A model generated the notes under the pieces. It had not been told where the DNA came from, did not search any database, and saw only the letters and a list, made by a program, of their open reading frames with translations. Both the position numbers and the translations under genes were made by a program. Positions 8,376 through 17,537 of a stretch of DNA of 64,000 nt are shown here, piece after piece (position 1 is the first letter of the stretch; every line of letters starts with the position of its first letter). The DNA is from Pseudodesulfovibrio aespoeensis Aspo-2 (GTDB lineage: Bacteria; Desulfobacterota; Desulfovibrionia; Desulfovibrionales; Desulfovibrionaceae), in the NCBI RefSeq assembly GCF_000176915.2, contig NC_014844.1, forward strand, positions 1,612,001 to 1,676,000. The letters are read 5' to 3'.

Positions 8376-10079
8376 ATGCCGGATACGGGCATCAACATCG
8401 TCATCGGCGGCGAGGCCGGGCAGGGGCTGGCCACCCTAGGGCAGATCATGGCGCGCGCAGTCATGCGGGCCGGGTATCATCTGCTGGTCAAGCAGGACTA
8501 CATGTCGCGCATCCGGGGCGGGCACAATTTCTTTTCCATCCGCATGGGGGCCGAGCCGGTGCTGGCCGTCACCGAGGCCATCGACATCCTCGTGGCCATG
8601 GACGCCCGGACCATCGAGCTGCACCGCGACCGGCTCAACCCCGGAGCCGTGGTCATTGCCGGGGATTCCATCGACACCGCCGGGCTCAATGCGCTGCGCG
8701 TGCCGCTCAAGGATCTGGCTCCCAAGCCGCTCTTTTACAACGTGGTGGCCCTGGGCGTTCTGGGCGGGGCCGTGTGTGCCGATGTGGCCATTCTCGAAGA
8801 TTTGCTGCGGCAGACATTCGGCAAAAAGGGCGACGCGGTGGTCCAGGCCAACATCGAGGTGGTGCGCAAGGCCCATGCCTGGGTCGGGGAGCAGAAGTAC
8901 GACTTCTCCTGCATCGCGCCGCTGCCAAAGAATGCGGAAAAGCGGCTGATGCTCAATGGCAACGAGGCCATCGCCATGGGCGCGCTGGCCGCCGGATGCA
9001 ATTTCGTCTCGTTCTATCCCATGACACCGGCCACCACCGTGCCCACCGCCCTGATTGCCAAGGGGCGCTCGCTCGGCCTTGTCCACGATCAGGCCGAGGA
9101 CGAGATCGCGGCCATCAACATGGCCATCGGTGCCTCTTATGCCGGGGCCAAAGCCCTGGTGGCTACCTCGGGCGGCGGGTTCGCCCTCATGGTCGAGGGC
9201 GTGAGTCTGGCCGGGGTCTCGGAAACACCCCTGGTGGTCGTGGTCGCCCAGCGGCCCGGTCCGGCCACGGGCCTGGCCACCCGTACCGAGCAGGCAGACC
9301 TCAACCTTGTGCTCCACGCCGGGCACGGCGAGTTTCCCAGAGCCATCTTTGCGCCCGGCACGGTGGAGGAGTGTTATTACCTGACGCATCACGCCTTTGA
9401 CCTGGCCGAGCAGTACCAGACGCCCATGTTCGTGCTCACGGACCAGTTCCTGGCCGATTCGTACCGGGACGTGCCGCCCTTTGACCTCGACGATCTGCCG
9501 CAGATCGCGCAGCCGCTCATGGAAGCCCCGGTTCCCTACAGCCGCTACGCCGTGACCGATGACGGGGTGTCGCCCCGCGTGGTGCCGGGCTTTGCCGAGG
9601 TGCTGGTCCGGGCCGACTCCCACGAGCACGACGAGCAGAGCCACATGACCGAGGACGCGGCCAACCGCGTGCGCCAGAACGTCAAGCGGCTCGACAAGGG
9701 CAACGGCCTGATGCAGGACGTCATCGGCCCGGATTATTATGGTCCTGACGAGAACGATGAGGACGCGGACCTCGTGCTCCTGTGCTGGGGCTCGTCCCTT
9801 GGCGCGTGTCTCGAAGCGGCGGAAACCCTGAACAAGAAGGCTGCGCGGCGCGTGGCAGTGCTCCACTTCAGCCAGGTCTATCCCCTGCGCGAGGAGCAGT
9901 TCATGGACCGGCTGGAAGCGGCGGGGCAGGTGGTGGCCGTGGAGGGCAACGCCACGGCCCAGTTCGCCCGGCTGGTGGCGCGCGAGACGGGATTCACCGT
10001 CACCGGCTCGGTCCTGCGCTTCGACGGCAGGCCGCTGAGCCCGGAATATGTCCTCAAGGGACTGGAAAGCATCATCTAG
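8376..10079 (+). CDS. korA: 2-oxoacid:acceptor oxidoreductase, fused gamma-alpha subunit
   Basis: 567 residues. An N-terminal gamma-type domain (about 1-185; VIGGEAGQGLATLGQIMARAV, SRIRGGHNFFSIR) is fused to an alpha pyrimidine-binding domain (from about 190; NGNEAIAMGALAAGCNF, YPMTPATT) and a C-terminal transketolase-like segment. With KorB it oxidatively decarboxylates a 2-oxo acid to an acyl-CoA, passing electrons to ferredoxin, in the cytoplasm. The actual 2-oxo acid (2-oxoglutarate, branched-chain or other) cannot be read from the sequence. AGGAGG precedes the ATG. korB follows after 16 bases. Confidence 0.9.
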   Translation: MPDTGINIVIGGEAGQGLATLGQIMARAVMRAGYHLLVKQDYMSRIRGGHNFFSIRMGAEPVLAVTEAIDILVAMDARTIELHRDRLNPGAVVIAGDSIDTAGLNALRVPLKDLAPKPLFYNVVALGVLGGAVCADVAILEDLLRQTFGKKGDAVVQANIEVVRKAHAWVGEQKYDFSCIAPLPKNAEKRLMLNGNEAIAMGALAAGCNFVSFYPMTPATTVPTALIAKGRSLGLVHDQAEDEIAAINMAIGASYAGAKALVATSGGGFALMVEGVSLAGVSETPLVVVVAQRPGPATGLATRTEQADLNLVLHAGHGEFPRAIFAPGTVEECYYLTHHAFDLAEQYQTPMFVLTDQFLADSYRDVPPFDLDDLPQIAQPLMEAPVPYSRYAVTDDGVSPRVVPGFAEVLVRADSHEHDEQSHMTEDAANRVRQNVKRLDKGNGLMQDVIGPDYYGPDENDEDADLVLLCWGSSLGACLEAAETLNKKAARRVAVLHFSQVYPLREEQFMDRLEAAGQVVAVEGNATAQFARLVARETGFTVTGSVLRFDGRPLSPEYVLKGLESII

Positions 10080-10095
10080 CCCAAGGAGCGAAAGC

Positions 10096-10926
10096 ATGAC
10101 CTCCATAGAGCAATACGGCCAGTTCGAGACCTCCTGGTGTCCCGGCTGCGGCAACTTTCCCCTTCTCGAATCATTGAAGAAGGCCCTGGCGAGGCTCGAC
10201 CTGCCCCCGCACCGGGTCATGGTCTCGTCCGGCATTGGTCAGGCGGCCAAGACGCCGCATTACATGCACTGTCACATGTTCAACGGTCTGCATGGCCGCT
10301 CCCTGCCCGTGGCCCAGGGCATGAAGATGGCCAACCCGGAAATGACCGTCATCTGCGAGTCGGGCGACGGCTGCGTCTACGGCGAGGGCGGCAACCACTT
10401 CCTGGCCGCCATCAGGCGCAACATGGACATCACCCTGCTGGTCCACGACAACCAGATATACGGGCTGACCAAGGGACAGGCCAGTCCCACCTCCGGGCGC
10501 GGCCATGTGACCAAGACCCAGCCCGAGGGCGCGCCCTCGGAGGCGTTCAACCCTGTGGCCGTGGCCGTGGCCATGAAGGCCGGGTTCGTGGCCCGTGCCT
10601 TTACCGGCGAGCCCGAACACCTGACGGAGATGATCGTTCAGGCGGTCAGCCATCCGGGATTCTCCCTGGTGGACATCTTTCAACCCTGCGTCTCCTTCAA
10701 CAAGGTCAACACCTTTGGCTGGTACAAGGAGCGCTGCCTGATGCTGGAAGACCATGATCCCACGGACTGGGCCGCGGCCCTGGCCAGGGCCGACGAGTTC
10801 GGCGAGCGCATTCCCCTTGGCGTGCTCTATCGCAACGACCGCCCGGTTCTCGCCACGAGCCAGCCCCTGGCGAAGCACCGCTACGCTGCCGAAGACCTCA
10901 GGGCCGCGCTGGAGTCCTACGCCTGA
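10096..10926 (+). CDS. korB: 2-oxoacid:acceptor oxidoreductase beta subunit (thiamine diphosphate)
   Basis: 276 residues from the ATG at 10096, which has AAGGAG upstream; the frame is open further upstream but without a ribosome site. CPGCG (C15, C18) lies near the N-terminus. The thiamine diphosphate-binding GDG (90-92) continues into a GEGGNHFLAAIRRN stretch and DNQIYGLTKGQASPTS. It forms the catalytic thiamine centre of the KorAB complex. There is no ferredoxin-like subunit gene beside it, so the KorAB two-subunit type is likely. Confidence 0.92.
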   Translation: MTSIEQYGQFETSWCPGCGNFPLLESLKKALARLDLPPHRVMVSSGIGQAAKTPHYMHCHMFNGLHGRSLPVAQGMKMANPEMTVICESGDGCVYGEGGNHFLAAIRRNMDITLLVHDNQIYGLTKGQASPTSGRGHVTKTQPEGAPSEAFNPVAVAVAMKAGFVARAFTGEPEHLTEMIVQAVSHPGFSLVDIFQPCVSFNKVNTFGWYKERCLMLEDHDPTDWAAALARADEFGERIPLGVLYRNDRPVLATSQPLAKHRYAAEDLRAALESYA

Positions 10927-11020
10927 CGGGCGGAGCCTCGCTGCTGATACTCCTTTACAAAGGGCGGCTTCTTTGCAAAAGCTCATGCCCACGAGACAAC
11001 CCCCATTTCACGAGGTGAGA

Positions 11021-12703
11021 ATGAGCAACGATTCGGAAAAGATCATCTACTCCATGTACAAGGTGACCAAGCGTCACGGACAGCGTGAAGTACTGAAAAG
11101 CATATCCCTGTCATACTTCTATGGTGCCAAGATCGGCGTGCTCGGCCTTAACGGGTCGGGCAAGAGTTCGCTCCTCAGGGTCCTGGCGGGCGTTGACAAG
11201 AATTTCGAGGGCGAGACGCACGTCAAGGAAGGCTACACCGTGGGCTACCTGGAGCAGGAGCCGCTGGTGGACGAAACCCGCACCGTGCGCGAGGTGGTCG
11301 AGGAGGGCGTGGGCGAGATCATGGCCATTGTCCGCGAATACAACGAGATCAACGAGAAGTTCGCCGAGCCCATGGAGGCGGACGAGATGGATGCCCTCAT
11401 CGAGCGCCAGGGCAAGGTGCAGGAACTGATGGATGCCAAGGGGGCCTGGGATATCGACTCCAAGCTCGACATGGCCATGGACTCCCTGCGCTGTCCGCCG
11501 TCGGACACCTTGGTCTCGGTCATCTCCGGCGGCGAGCGCCGCCGCGTGGCCCTGTGCCGCCTGCTGCTCCAGGCCCCGGACATCCTGCTGCTCGACGAGC
11601 CCACCAACCATCTGGACGCGGATTCCGTGGCCTGGCTCGAAAAATTCCTGTCCCAGTTCCCTGGCACGGTCATCGCCGTGACCCACGATCGCTATTTTCT
11701 CGACAACGTGGCCGGCTGGATTCTCGAACTGGACCGTGGCCGCGGCATTCCCTGGAAGGGCAACTACTCGTCCTGGCTCGAACAGAAGCAGAACCGCCTC
11801 AATCTGGAGAGCAAGGCCGAGTCCGAGCGCCAGAAAACCCTGGAGCGCGAGCTTGAGTGGATACGCATGTCGCCCAAGGGTCGCCGGGCCAAGGGCAAGG
11901 CGCGCATCAACGCCTACGAGTCCATGGTCAGCCACGAGAGCGAGCGTCTGGCGGACGATCTGCAGATCTACATTCCGCCGGGACCGCACCTTGGCAAGAA
12001 GGTGGTCGAGGCCGAGCACGTGACCAAGTCCATGGGCGACAAGCTGTTGGTGGAGGACATGAACTTCATCATCCCGCCCAATGCCATTGTCGGCATTGTC
12101 GGCCCCAACGGCGTGGGCAAGTCCACGCTGTTCAAGATGATCGTGGGCGAGGAAAAGCCCGATTCTGGCACCATGATCCTTGGCACCACGGTCAAGTTGG
12201 CCTATGCCGACCAGAATCGCGGGTCGCTGACGCCCGGAAAGAGCGTCTACGAGATCATCAGTGGCGGGGCGGAATTCATCAAGCTGGGCGAGCGCGACGT
12301 CAATGCCAGGGCCTACTGCTCACGCTTCAATTTCGCGGGACAGGATCAGCAAAAACCCGTGGAAGTGCTTTCGGGCGGCGAGCGCAACCGGGTCCATCTG
12401 GCCCAGATGCTCAAGTCCGGGGCCAATGTGCTGTTGCTTGACGAACCGACCAACGACCTGGACGTGAACACCATGCGCGCCCTGGAGGACGGGCTGGAGA
12501 ACTTTGCGGGCTGCGTGCTGGTCATCAGCCACGACCGCTGGTTCCTGGACCGCGTCGCCACCCACATCATCGCCTTTGAGGGCGATTCCACGGCAGTGTT
12601 TCTTGAGGGCAACTACAGCGACTACGTGCTGGACCGCAAGAAGCGGCTGGGCGTGGACGCGGACCAGCCCCACCGGGTCAAGTTCCGCAGGCTGACCCGC
12701 TGA
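11021..12703 (+). CDS. ettA: ABC-F translation factor EttA
   Basis: 560 residues from the ATG at 11021 (GAGGTGAGA upstream); the frame is open much further 5' but without family similarity. Two ABC ATPase domains: Walker A GLNGSGKSS (42-50) and GPNGVGKST (about 360), signatures SGGERRRVALC and SGGERNRVHLA, each with a DEPTN Walker B. The linker SPKGRRAKGKARINAYE and overall length match EttA among the ABC-F proteins. There are no membrane segments. EttA binds the ribosomal E-site and gates initiation according to the ATP/ADP ratio. Confidence 0.93.
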   Translation: MSNDSEKIIYSMYKVTKRHGQREVLKSISLSYFYGAKIGVLGLNGSGKSSLLRVLAGVDKNFEGETHVKEGYTVGYLEQEPLVDETRTVREVVEEGVGEIMAIVREYNEINEKFAEPMEADEMDALIERQGKVQELMDAKGAWDIDSKLDMAMDSLRCPPSDTLVSVISGGERRRVALCRLLLQAPDILLLDEPTNHLDADSVAWLEKFLSQFPGTVIAVTHDRYFLDNVAGWILELDRGRGIPWKGNYSSWLEQKQNRLNLESKAESERQKTLERELEWIRMSPKGRRAKGKARINAYESMVSHESERLADDLQIYIPPGPHLGKKVVEAEHVTKSMGDKLLVEDMNFIIPPNAIVGIVGPNGVGKSTLFKMIVGEEKPDSGTMILGTTVKLAYADQNRGSLTPGKSVYEIISGGAEFIKLGERDVNARAYCSRFNFAGQDQQKPVEVLSGGERNRVHLAQMLKSGANVLLLDEPTNDLDVNTMRALEDGLENFAGCVLVISHDRWFLDRVATHIIAFEGDSTAVFLEGNYSDYVLDRKKRLGVDADQPHRVKFRRLTR

Positions 12704-12729
12704 TCCCTCTGGATCGCGAGCAAGGACAG

Positions 12730-12762
12730 GCCCTCCGTCGTCATCGGCGGAGGGCTTTTATT
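12730..12762 (+). terminator. Intrinsic terminator after ettA
   Basis: GCCCTCCG (12730-12737) pairs with CGGAGGGC (12748-12755), followed by TTTTATTAT. It works in the plus direction only; the convergent gene ends at 12761. Confidence 0.8.
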
Positions 12763-15082
12763 ATCGTTTGGCCTCTTCGGAGCCCAGGGGCGGACGGCGG
12801 TCCATGGCCACGGAGTTGCCGGGCCGGGACTTGGCGAATTTCTTGACGTGGGCGGCGCGTTCGCCGATCTCCATGAGCGAGCACTGGCCGCAGATTTCGA
12901 TGACCCCGAGCGATATGCTGACCAGGGGATAGTTGCGCTCCTGGCCGTCGCGCCCTCTGGCCTTGATCCAACCCCTGGCCCGGTCCTCGGGGCAGTAACA
13001 CCGGTTGATCAGCCTGCCAAAGCAGCGGTGAATGGACCGGCATATTTTTTCGACAGGCTCCGGCGCGGTGATGAGCACGAAGTCGTCGCCGCCGATATGG
13101 CACACCTGGGCCTCCTGCCCCGCGTGCTTGCGCGCGGCCCAGCTCATGATGTCCGCAGCCAACTTGAGAACCCCGTCGCCGTTCTTGAACCCGTAGGTGT
13201 CGTTGTAGACCTTGAAATTGTCCAGGTCGGCGTAGATGATGCTGAATTTCCGCTTCTGGGCGATGCGGCTCTCCACCTCTTTCTCGATGGCCACATTGCC
13301 GGGCAGGCCGGTGAGCGGGTTGGTGCCCTTGGCCATCTCCACCTGGATCTTGGCCATGGCGTTGAGGAGGTTCTGCACCGAGACGATGCCGTAGAGGCGG
13401 CCCTTGCGGGTGATGATGATGTCGTCGTAGGCCTTGAGATGCTCGCGCTTCATGGCCTGGCGCGCCGCCTGTTCCACCGGGGTGTCCAGTTCCACGGTCA
13501 GTGGTGTCGCGTCCATGACCGCCTCGATGGGGCGGCGGTAGTACAGGGCGATGCCGTACTGCGACGAGAGCTGGCGGTTGAGGTGGTACTCCATGACCAG
13601 CCCGCGTGGGATATCGTCGTCGGTCACGATGATGCTTGAGAAACGGCTGTTGTTCTTGAAGAATTCTTGCGCATCGGCAACGAGATAGTCGGCAGGCACC
13701 GAGTGGGGCGGGTGCGCCAGGTCGCCGATGGGCAGGGAGCAGGTGATGTTCCGGGCGCTGATGTCGCTCACGGACTGGATGTCCAGGCATTCCTTGGTCA
13801 ATTCCGGCTTGGGAAAGGCGGGCCGGGCCAGAAAATACCCCTGGCCGCAGTGGACGCCGATGTCCTTGAGGCAGAGGGTCTGCGCCTTGGTCTCTATGCC
13901 CTCGGCAATGATGCGCGAGCCGATCTTGTCGGCAAAGGTCACGGTGGTCTCCACCAGGGCGCGCTTGACCGGGTCCTTGTGGATTTTGTCGATGAGCAAC
14001 TTGTCGAGTTTGATGTATTCGGGCTGGAGTTGGGCGATGAGGGTCAGGCCGGCGTATCCGGCCCCGGCATCGTCCACGGCCACACAGAATCCCTGGCTGC
14101 GATAGTGATCCAGCGTCCGGTAAAAGAGGTCGAAATCCTGGACGCTGTGCCGTTCGGTGATCTCGAAGACGATGTCGTCCGGCACCAGCCCGGCCTGTTC
14201 CATCAGCTCCAGGGTCTTGCCCGGCGTGAACTCCGGATCAGCCATGGTCTTGGGGTGGATGTTCAGGAAGAGCTTCTGCCCTTTTCGCAGGGGCCCGGCG
14301 TTCCTGATGGCCGACTCGCGACACAGCCGCTCCAAGGCGAACAGCCGCCCGAACTGCTCGGCGGTCTCGAAAAGGATGACCGGGGAGCGGAAGGACGACC
14401 CTTCGGGCCCGCGCGACAGGGCCTCCCAGCCGAGAATTGAGCCGGACTTGAAGTCCAGGATGGGCTGGTAATGGGTGGAGATCAGGCTTTTGGCCAGGAT
14501 GTCGTTGTAGGTGTTGGCGATGGAGAGTCCCTGCATGTCCAGCGGAGTGCGCAGGATGCGCCGCGCCTCGTCCAGGGCCGACTCGAAGCGTATGGGATCA
14601 TCTCCGTCGCCGAGGCTCCCGGTGGCGTCTGGCATGGATGATCCAACCTCCAGGGTGGCGAAGCCCATGCCCAGGTCAATGCCGATGCCGGTGTGGTTGA
14701 ACATGGTCCGCTTCAGTCCGTTCTGGGCCTTGAGCTTGTATTCATAGGCAATGTCCGCAGGGGCGTTGGTTCTCGGGACAATGAACGAGACCTGGCCCGG
14801 CCCGACGCTGATGGCTTCCATGTGGCGGCAGTCGTTGTTTTCGTGGGCCGTGGATGCAATGGCCTCCTTGAGTTCGTGTTCCAGTTGCTGGATGAACCCC
14901 TGACCGTACATCTCGTTGAGGATGAAGTAATCCTTGATGGCGATCAGGACCAGCGTGAACCCGCACTGGGCGGGGTGGTGGTTTCCTGTTTTGGAGAAAC
15001 CCGATAGATCATAATTCATTTCAGCCTCTTGGGCGTTGTAGTTCTTGTTGAACATGAATCGCGAGAGCAAGGAGTAGGGCAT
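12761..15082 (-). CDS. EAL-CBS-GGDEF cyclic-di-GMP enzyme
   Basis: About 773 residues, no membrane segments. In order: an N-terminal region of unknown fold, an EAL phosphodiesterase domain (EAL at about 220-222, then NIHPK, FEITER, DDAGAGYAG, IKLDK, EGIET, GQGYFLARP), a CBS-domain pair, and a C-terminal GGDEF domain with DLDNFKVYND and GGDDF. The EAL metal and catalytic residues look complete, so hydrolysis of c-di-GMP is likely. The cyclase signature is GGDDF rather than GGDEF/GGEEF, so synthesis is uncertain. CBS domains may sense adenine nucleotides. The start is the ATG at 15082 with GGGGA upstream; an internal ATG (MNYDLSGF) behind AAGAGG is the alternative. Confidence 0.88.
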   Translation of the reverse strand: MPYSLLSRFMFNKNYNAQEAEMNYDLSGFSKTGNHHPAQCGFTLVLIAIKDYFILNEMYGQGFIQQLEHELKEAIASTAHENNDCRHMEAISVGPGQVSFIVPRTNAPADIAYEYKLKAQNGLKRTMFNHTGIGIDLGMGFATLEVGSSMPDATGSLGDGDDPIRFESALDEARRILRTPLDMQGLSIANTYNDILAKSLISTHYQPILDFKSGSILGWEALSRGPEGSSFRSPVILFETAEQFGRLFALERLCRESAIRNAGPLRKGQKLFLNIHPKTMADPEFTPGKTLELMEQAGLVPDDIVFEITERHSVQDFDLFYRTLDHYRSQGFCVAVDDAGAGYAGLTLIAQLQPEYIKLDKLLIDKIHKDPVKRALVETTVTFADKIGSRIIAEGIETKAQTLCLKDIGVHCGQGYFLARPAFPKPELTKECLDIQSVSDISARNITCSLPIGDLAHPPHSVPADYLVADAQEFFKNNSRFSSIIVTDDDIPRGLVMEYHLNRQLSSQYGIALYYRRPIEAVMDATPLTVELDTPVEQAARQAMKREHLKAYDDIIITRKGRLYGIVSVQNLLNAMAKIQVEMAKGTNPLTGLPGNVAIEKEVESRIAQKRKFSIIYADLDNFKVYNDTYGFKNGDGVLKLAADIMSWAARKHAGQEAQVCHIGGDDFVLITAPEPVEKICRSIHRCFGRLINRCYCPEDRARGWIKARGRDGQERNYPLVSISLGVIEICGQCSLMEIGERAAHVKKFAKSRPGNSVAMDRRPPLGSEEAKR

Positions 15083-15217
15083 GGTGTTTCCCCGGTGTCC
15101 ACGAGCGGGAGCGGCTGTTGTGCCGAGGGGCATCCTGTCGGCAACAGCAATTTTCTACCTCTCGCGTGACATGAGTTGTTACTTCGGTGTGACAATTTTG
15201 CGGAGATTGCGGGCGCG

Positions 15218-15250
15218 AAAAAAAGGGTGGCCGCGTGATGCGGCCACCCT
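15218..15250 (-). terminator. Strong intrinsic terminator after accDA
   Basis: In the minus direction AGGGTGGCCGC (complement of 15240-15250) pairs with GCGGCCACCCT (complement of 15224-15234) across a 5-base loop, then seven T. Textbook form. Confidence 0.92.
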
Positions 15251-15279
15251 GACGATGCGAGGCTTGGAACAGTGGGGAA

Positions 15280-17526
15280 TCAGCGGTAGTAGAGGTTTCG
15301 TCCGCCGATGGTCAGGAGCGCCTGCCGAAGGTTGTTGCGGATGTCCTTGCGGCTCCACACGCCCTGGATGTGGCCCCTGGACAGGGCCTTGAAGCAGTTG
15401 TGGTAGTCGGGCGGAATCTCCACCCCGGTGGTCTCCTTGATCACGCCTGGACCGGCAAAGCCGAGCCGCGAGGAGCGCACGGCATACTGGTAGGGCGAGC
15501 AGCCGAGGAACGAGGCCACTGGTCCGGCATAGGAGTTGGTGTCGTAGAGGACGATGTAGAGGCCGCCCTCCTCGATGTATTTGCGCACGGCCATGGTGCA
15601 GCGGGGCATCTGGATGAGGCCGTTGACGCCCTCCTGGATGCGGATGCCCGCCGTGCCGTGGACATAGGCCAGGAAGGGCTGGTGTTTGGACTGGGCCAGC
15701 TCCAGGGCGCGGATGAACTTCTCGCCCTCTGCCGCGCCCACCGAGCCGCCCCGGAAGTTGGCGATCAGCGTGGCGCACGTCAGGCGGATGCCTTCCAGGC
15801 TGGCGTTGAAGGTCATGCAACTGCTGTGCAGCCCGGTCTTGGCCCTGGCCGCCTCGATGCGCTTCTCAAAGCCGGGGAAGCCGGTGGGGTTGCCCGAGGC
15901 GATATCCCTGTTGAATTCGCGGACTGACCCCTTGTCGAAGACGTTGTGGAGATACCACTGGTATTCCATGGGGAAGTTGTAGCCGCAGTGGGGGCAGACA
16001 CCAGAGAAGTCGGTGAACAGATCGCGCGCCCAGATGTCAAGGCAGCCGCGCTTGTCGGCGTGGGGGCAGGTGATCTCGCGGTCCACGCGCGCCTGGGGGC
16101 TGACATAGTCGCAGCTGTTGTCGATGCACAGATCCTGTGGATCGGTCTGCGACAGGCCGGTCAGCCGCATTTCCTTCTGCCTGTCGCCGATGGATCTGAC
16201 CCCAAGTTTCTTGAGTGTGGACCGGTACATGGAGTCGATCTTGCCAGTGACCACATGGATTTCGTCCGTGGCCTCCTCGACGATGCGGGCGATCTTGTGC
16301 TGGAACGGCTTGATCAGCCCGTAGTGGACCGCCGAGGTGGTGGTGGAGACGATGACGCTCCGGGTGGCGTTGAGTTTTTCCAGCAGGGAGCGGTTGTCGT
16401 GGAAGGCGTGCCGGGCCAGCTTGCGGTATTTCTTGAAGCGGCGCTGGATGAGGCGCTCGCGCGCGTTCTCGGTCAGGGTCCAGCGCACGATGATGTCCGC
16501 GTGCTTGTGAAAGTGGCGCATGGCGAATGCCCGGAACAGGCGCATGCCGCGCACGGACAGGGTGACTTCATCCGTGGCCCGGACCACCTGATCGCGCAGT
16601 CGCTTGTAGAAGTCGAAATGGTCCGCCCGCACGCCCAGCGCCGGTTCCTGGATGATCTCGTCGATGTAGCCGTTTCTCAAGTTGTCCTGGGCCGTGATCT
16701 GCTGGGCAATGGCGCAGGACTCTATGAGTTCCGCCGGGGCGCGTTCCGAGCCCCGGATGCGGCCCTCAATGGCTGCCGCACCTTCGGGTGAGATGACCGA
16801 GTAGTAGCCGTGGGAGAGCATGAGCCGCTTGTCGGCCATGCCGATGGCCTCGGCTCCGCCCGAGCCGCCCTCGGAAAAGATGGCGATGATGGGCACAGGC
16901 AGCCCGGCCATTTCATAGATGTTTTCCGCGATCTGCTGGGCCGCGCCTGGGAAGTCCTCGACAGGATAGGAGCCGGGCGTGTTGACATAGGCGTGGATGG
17001 GAATCTGTTCCCTGGCCGCGACCTTCATGTATTTCAATGCCTTGCTGTTTCCCCAGGGCTTGATGGAGCCGCCGTTGCGGAACTCCTGGCCGTGGCCTTT
17101 TTCCTGGCCCACCACCATGACCGGCTGGTTGATGAGTTTCCTGCCCTTGCGGCGGGTGATGTAGGCGCGGGCGATGAGCATGCCCGGATCGATGGAGTGT
17201 TCGTCCTTGCCGCCGATCTCGGTGTAGTTGTCGTAGACGTTTTCAAGGATGTCCTTGAGGCAGGCGCGCTGGGGGTGGCGCACGATGCGCACCTTGTCCA
17301 TGGCGGTCAGTTGCGCGTCTATGGCCGTCTCCATGGTCGAGAGGCGGACTTCGAGGGACTCCAGGGCACGCACGGCCCTGTCGTCGGCCACGACGTTGTT
17401 CTTGTCGGGAAATTCGCTGATTTCCCTGGCAAAGGCGTCCAGCTCAGGGCGGTCCTTGTTGCCGAGTATTTCACGGGCGTAGTTGACCCGTTCCATGAGT
17501 TCCGTGAGTTTTTTTTCTATAGTCAT
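15280..17526 (-). CDS. accDA: Acetyl-CoA carboxylase carboxyltransferase, alpha and beta fused
   Basis: 748 residues. The N-terminal half is AccA-like (DPGMLIARAYITRRKGRK, VVGQEKG, PGSYPVEDFPGAAQQIAENI, SEGGSGGAEAIGMADK). The C-terminal half is AccD-like with a cysteine zinc finger (GVCPHCGYNFPMEY) and FRGGSVGAAEGEKF, HGTAGIRIQEGVNG. It transfers the carboxyl group from carboxybiotin to acetyl-CoA to give malonyl-CoA. The order alpha-then-beta in a single chain differs from the separate E. coli subunits. It lies 11 bases downstream of the biotin carboxylase gene, clearly one operon. No biotin carrier (accB) is adjacent. Another acyl-CoA substrate is possible. Confidence 0.88.
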   Translation of the reverse strand: MTIEKKLTELMERVNYAREILGNKDRPELDAFAREISEFPDKNNVVADDRAVRALESLEVRLSTMETAIDAQLTAMDKVRIVRHPQRACLKDILENVYDNYTEIGGKDEHSIDPGMLIARAYITRRKGRKLINQPVMVVGQEKGHGQEFRNGGSIKPWGNSKALKYMKVAAREQIPIHAYVNTPGSYPVEDFPGAAQQIAENIYEMAGLPVPIIAIFSEGGSGGAEAIGMADKRLMLSHGYYSVISPEGAAAIEGRIRGSERAPAELIESCAIAQQITAQDNLRNGYIDEIIQEPALGVRADHFDFYKRLRDQVVRATDEVTLSVRGMRLFRAFAMRHFHKHADIIVRWTLTENARERLIQRRFKKYRKLARHAFHDNRSLLEKLNATRSVIVSTTTSAVHYGLIKPFQHKIARIVEEATDEIHVVTGKIDSMYRSTLKKLGVRSIGDRQKEMRLTGLSQTDPQDLCIDNSCDYVSPQARVDREITCPHADKRGCLDIWARDLFTDFSGVCPHCGYNFPMEYQWYLHNVFDKGSVREFNRDIASGNPTGFPGFEKRIEAARAKTGLHSSCMTFNASLEGIRLTCATLIANFRGGSVGAAEGEKFIRALELAQSKHQPFLAYVHGTAGIRIQEGVNGLIQMPRCTMAVRKYIEEGGLYIVLYDTNSYAGPVASFLGCSPYQYAVRSSRLGFAGPGVIKETTGVEIPPDYHNCFKALSRGHIQGVWSRKDIRNNLRQALLTIGGRNLYYR

Positions 17527-17537
17527 GGTGTGCTTAT

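Noticed and set aside
8436..10235. 599-codon minus-strand frame opposite korA
   Set aside because: Composition is typical of an antisense shadow and korA is clearly real on the plus strand.
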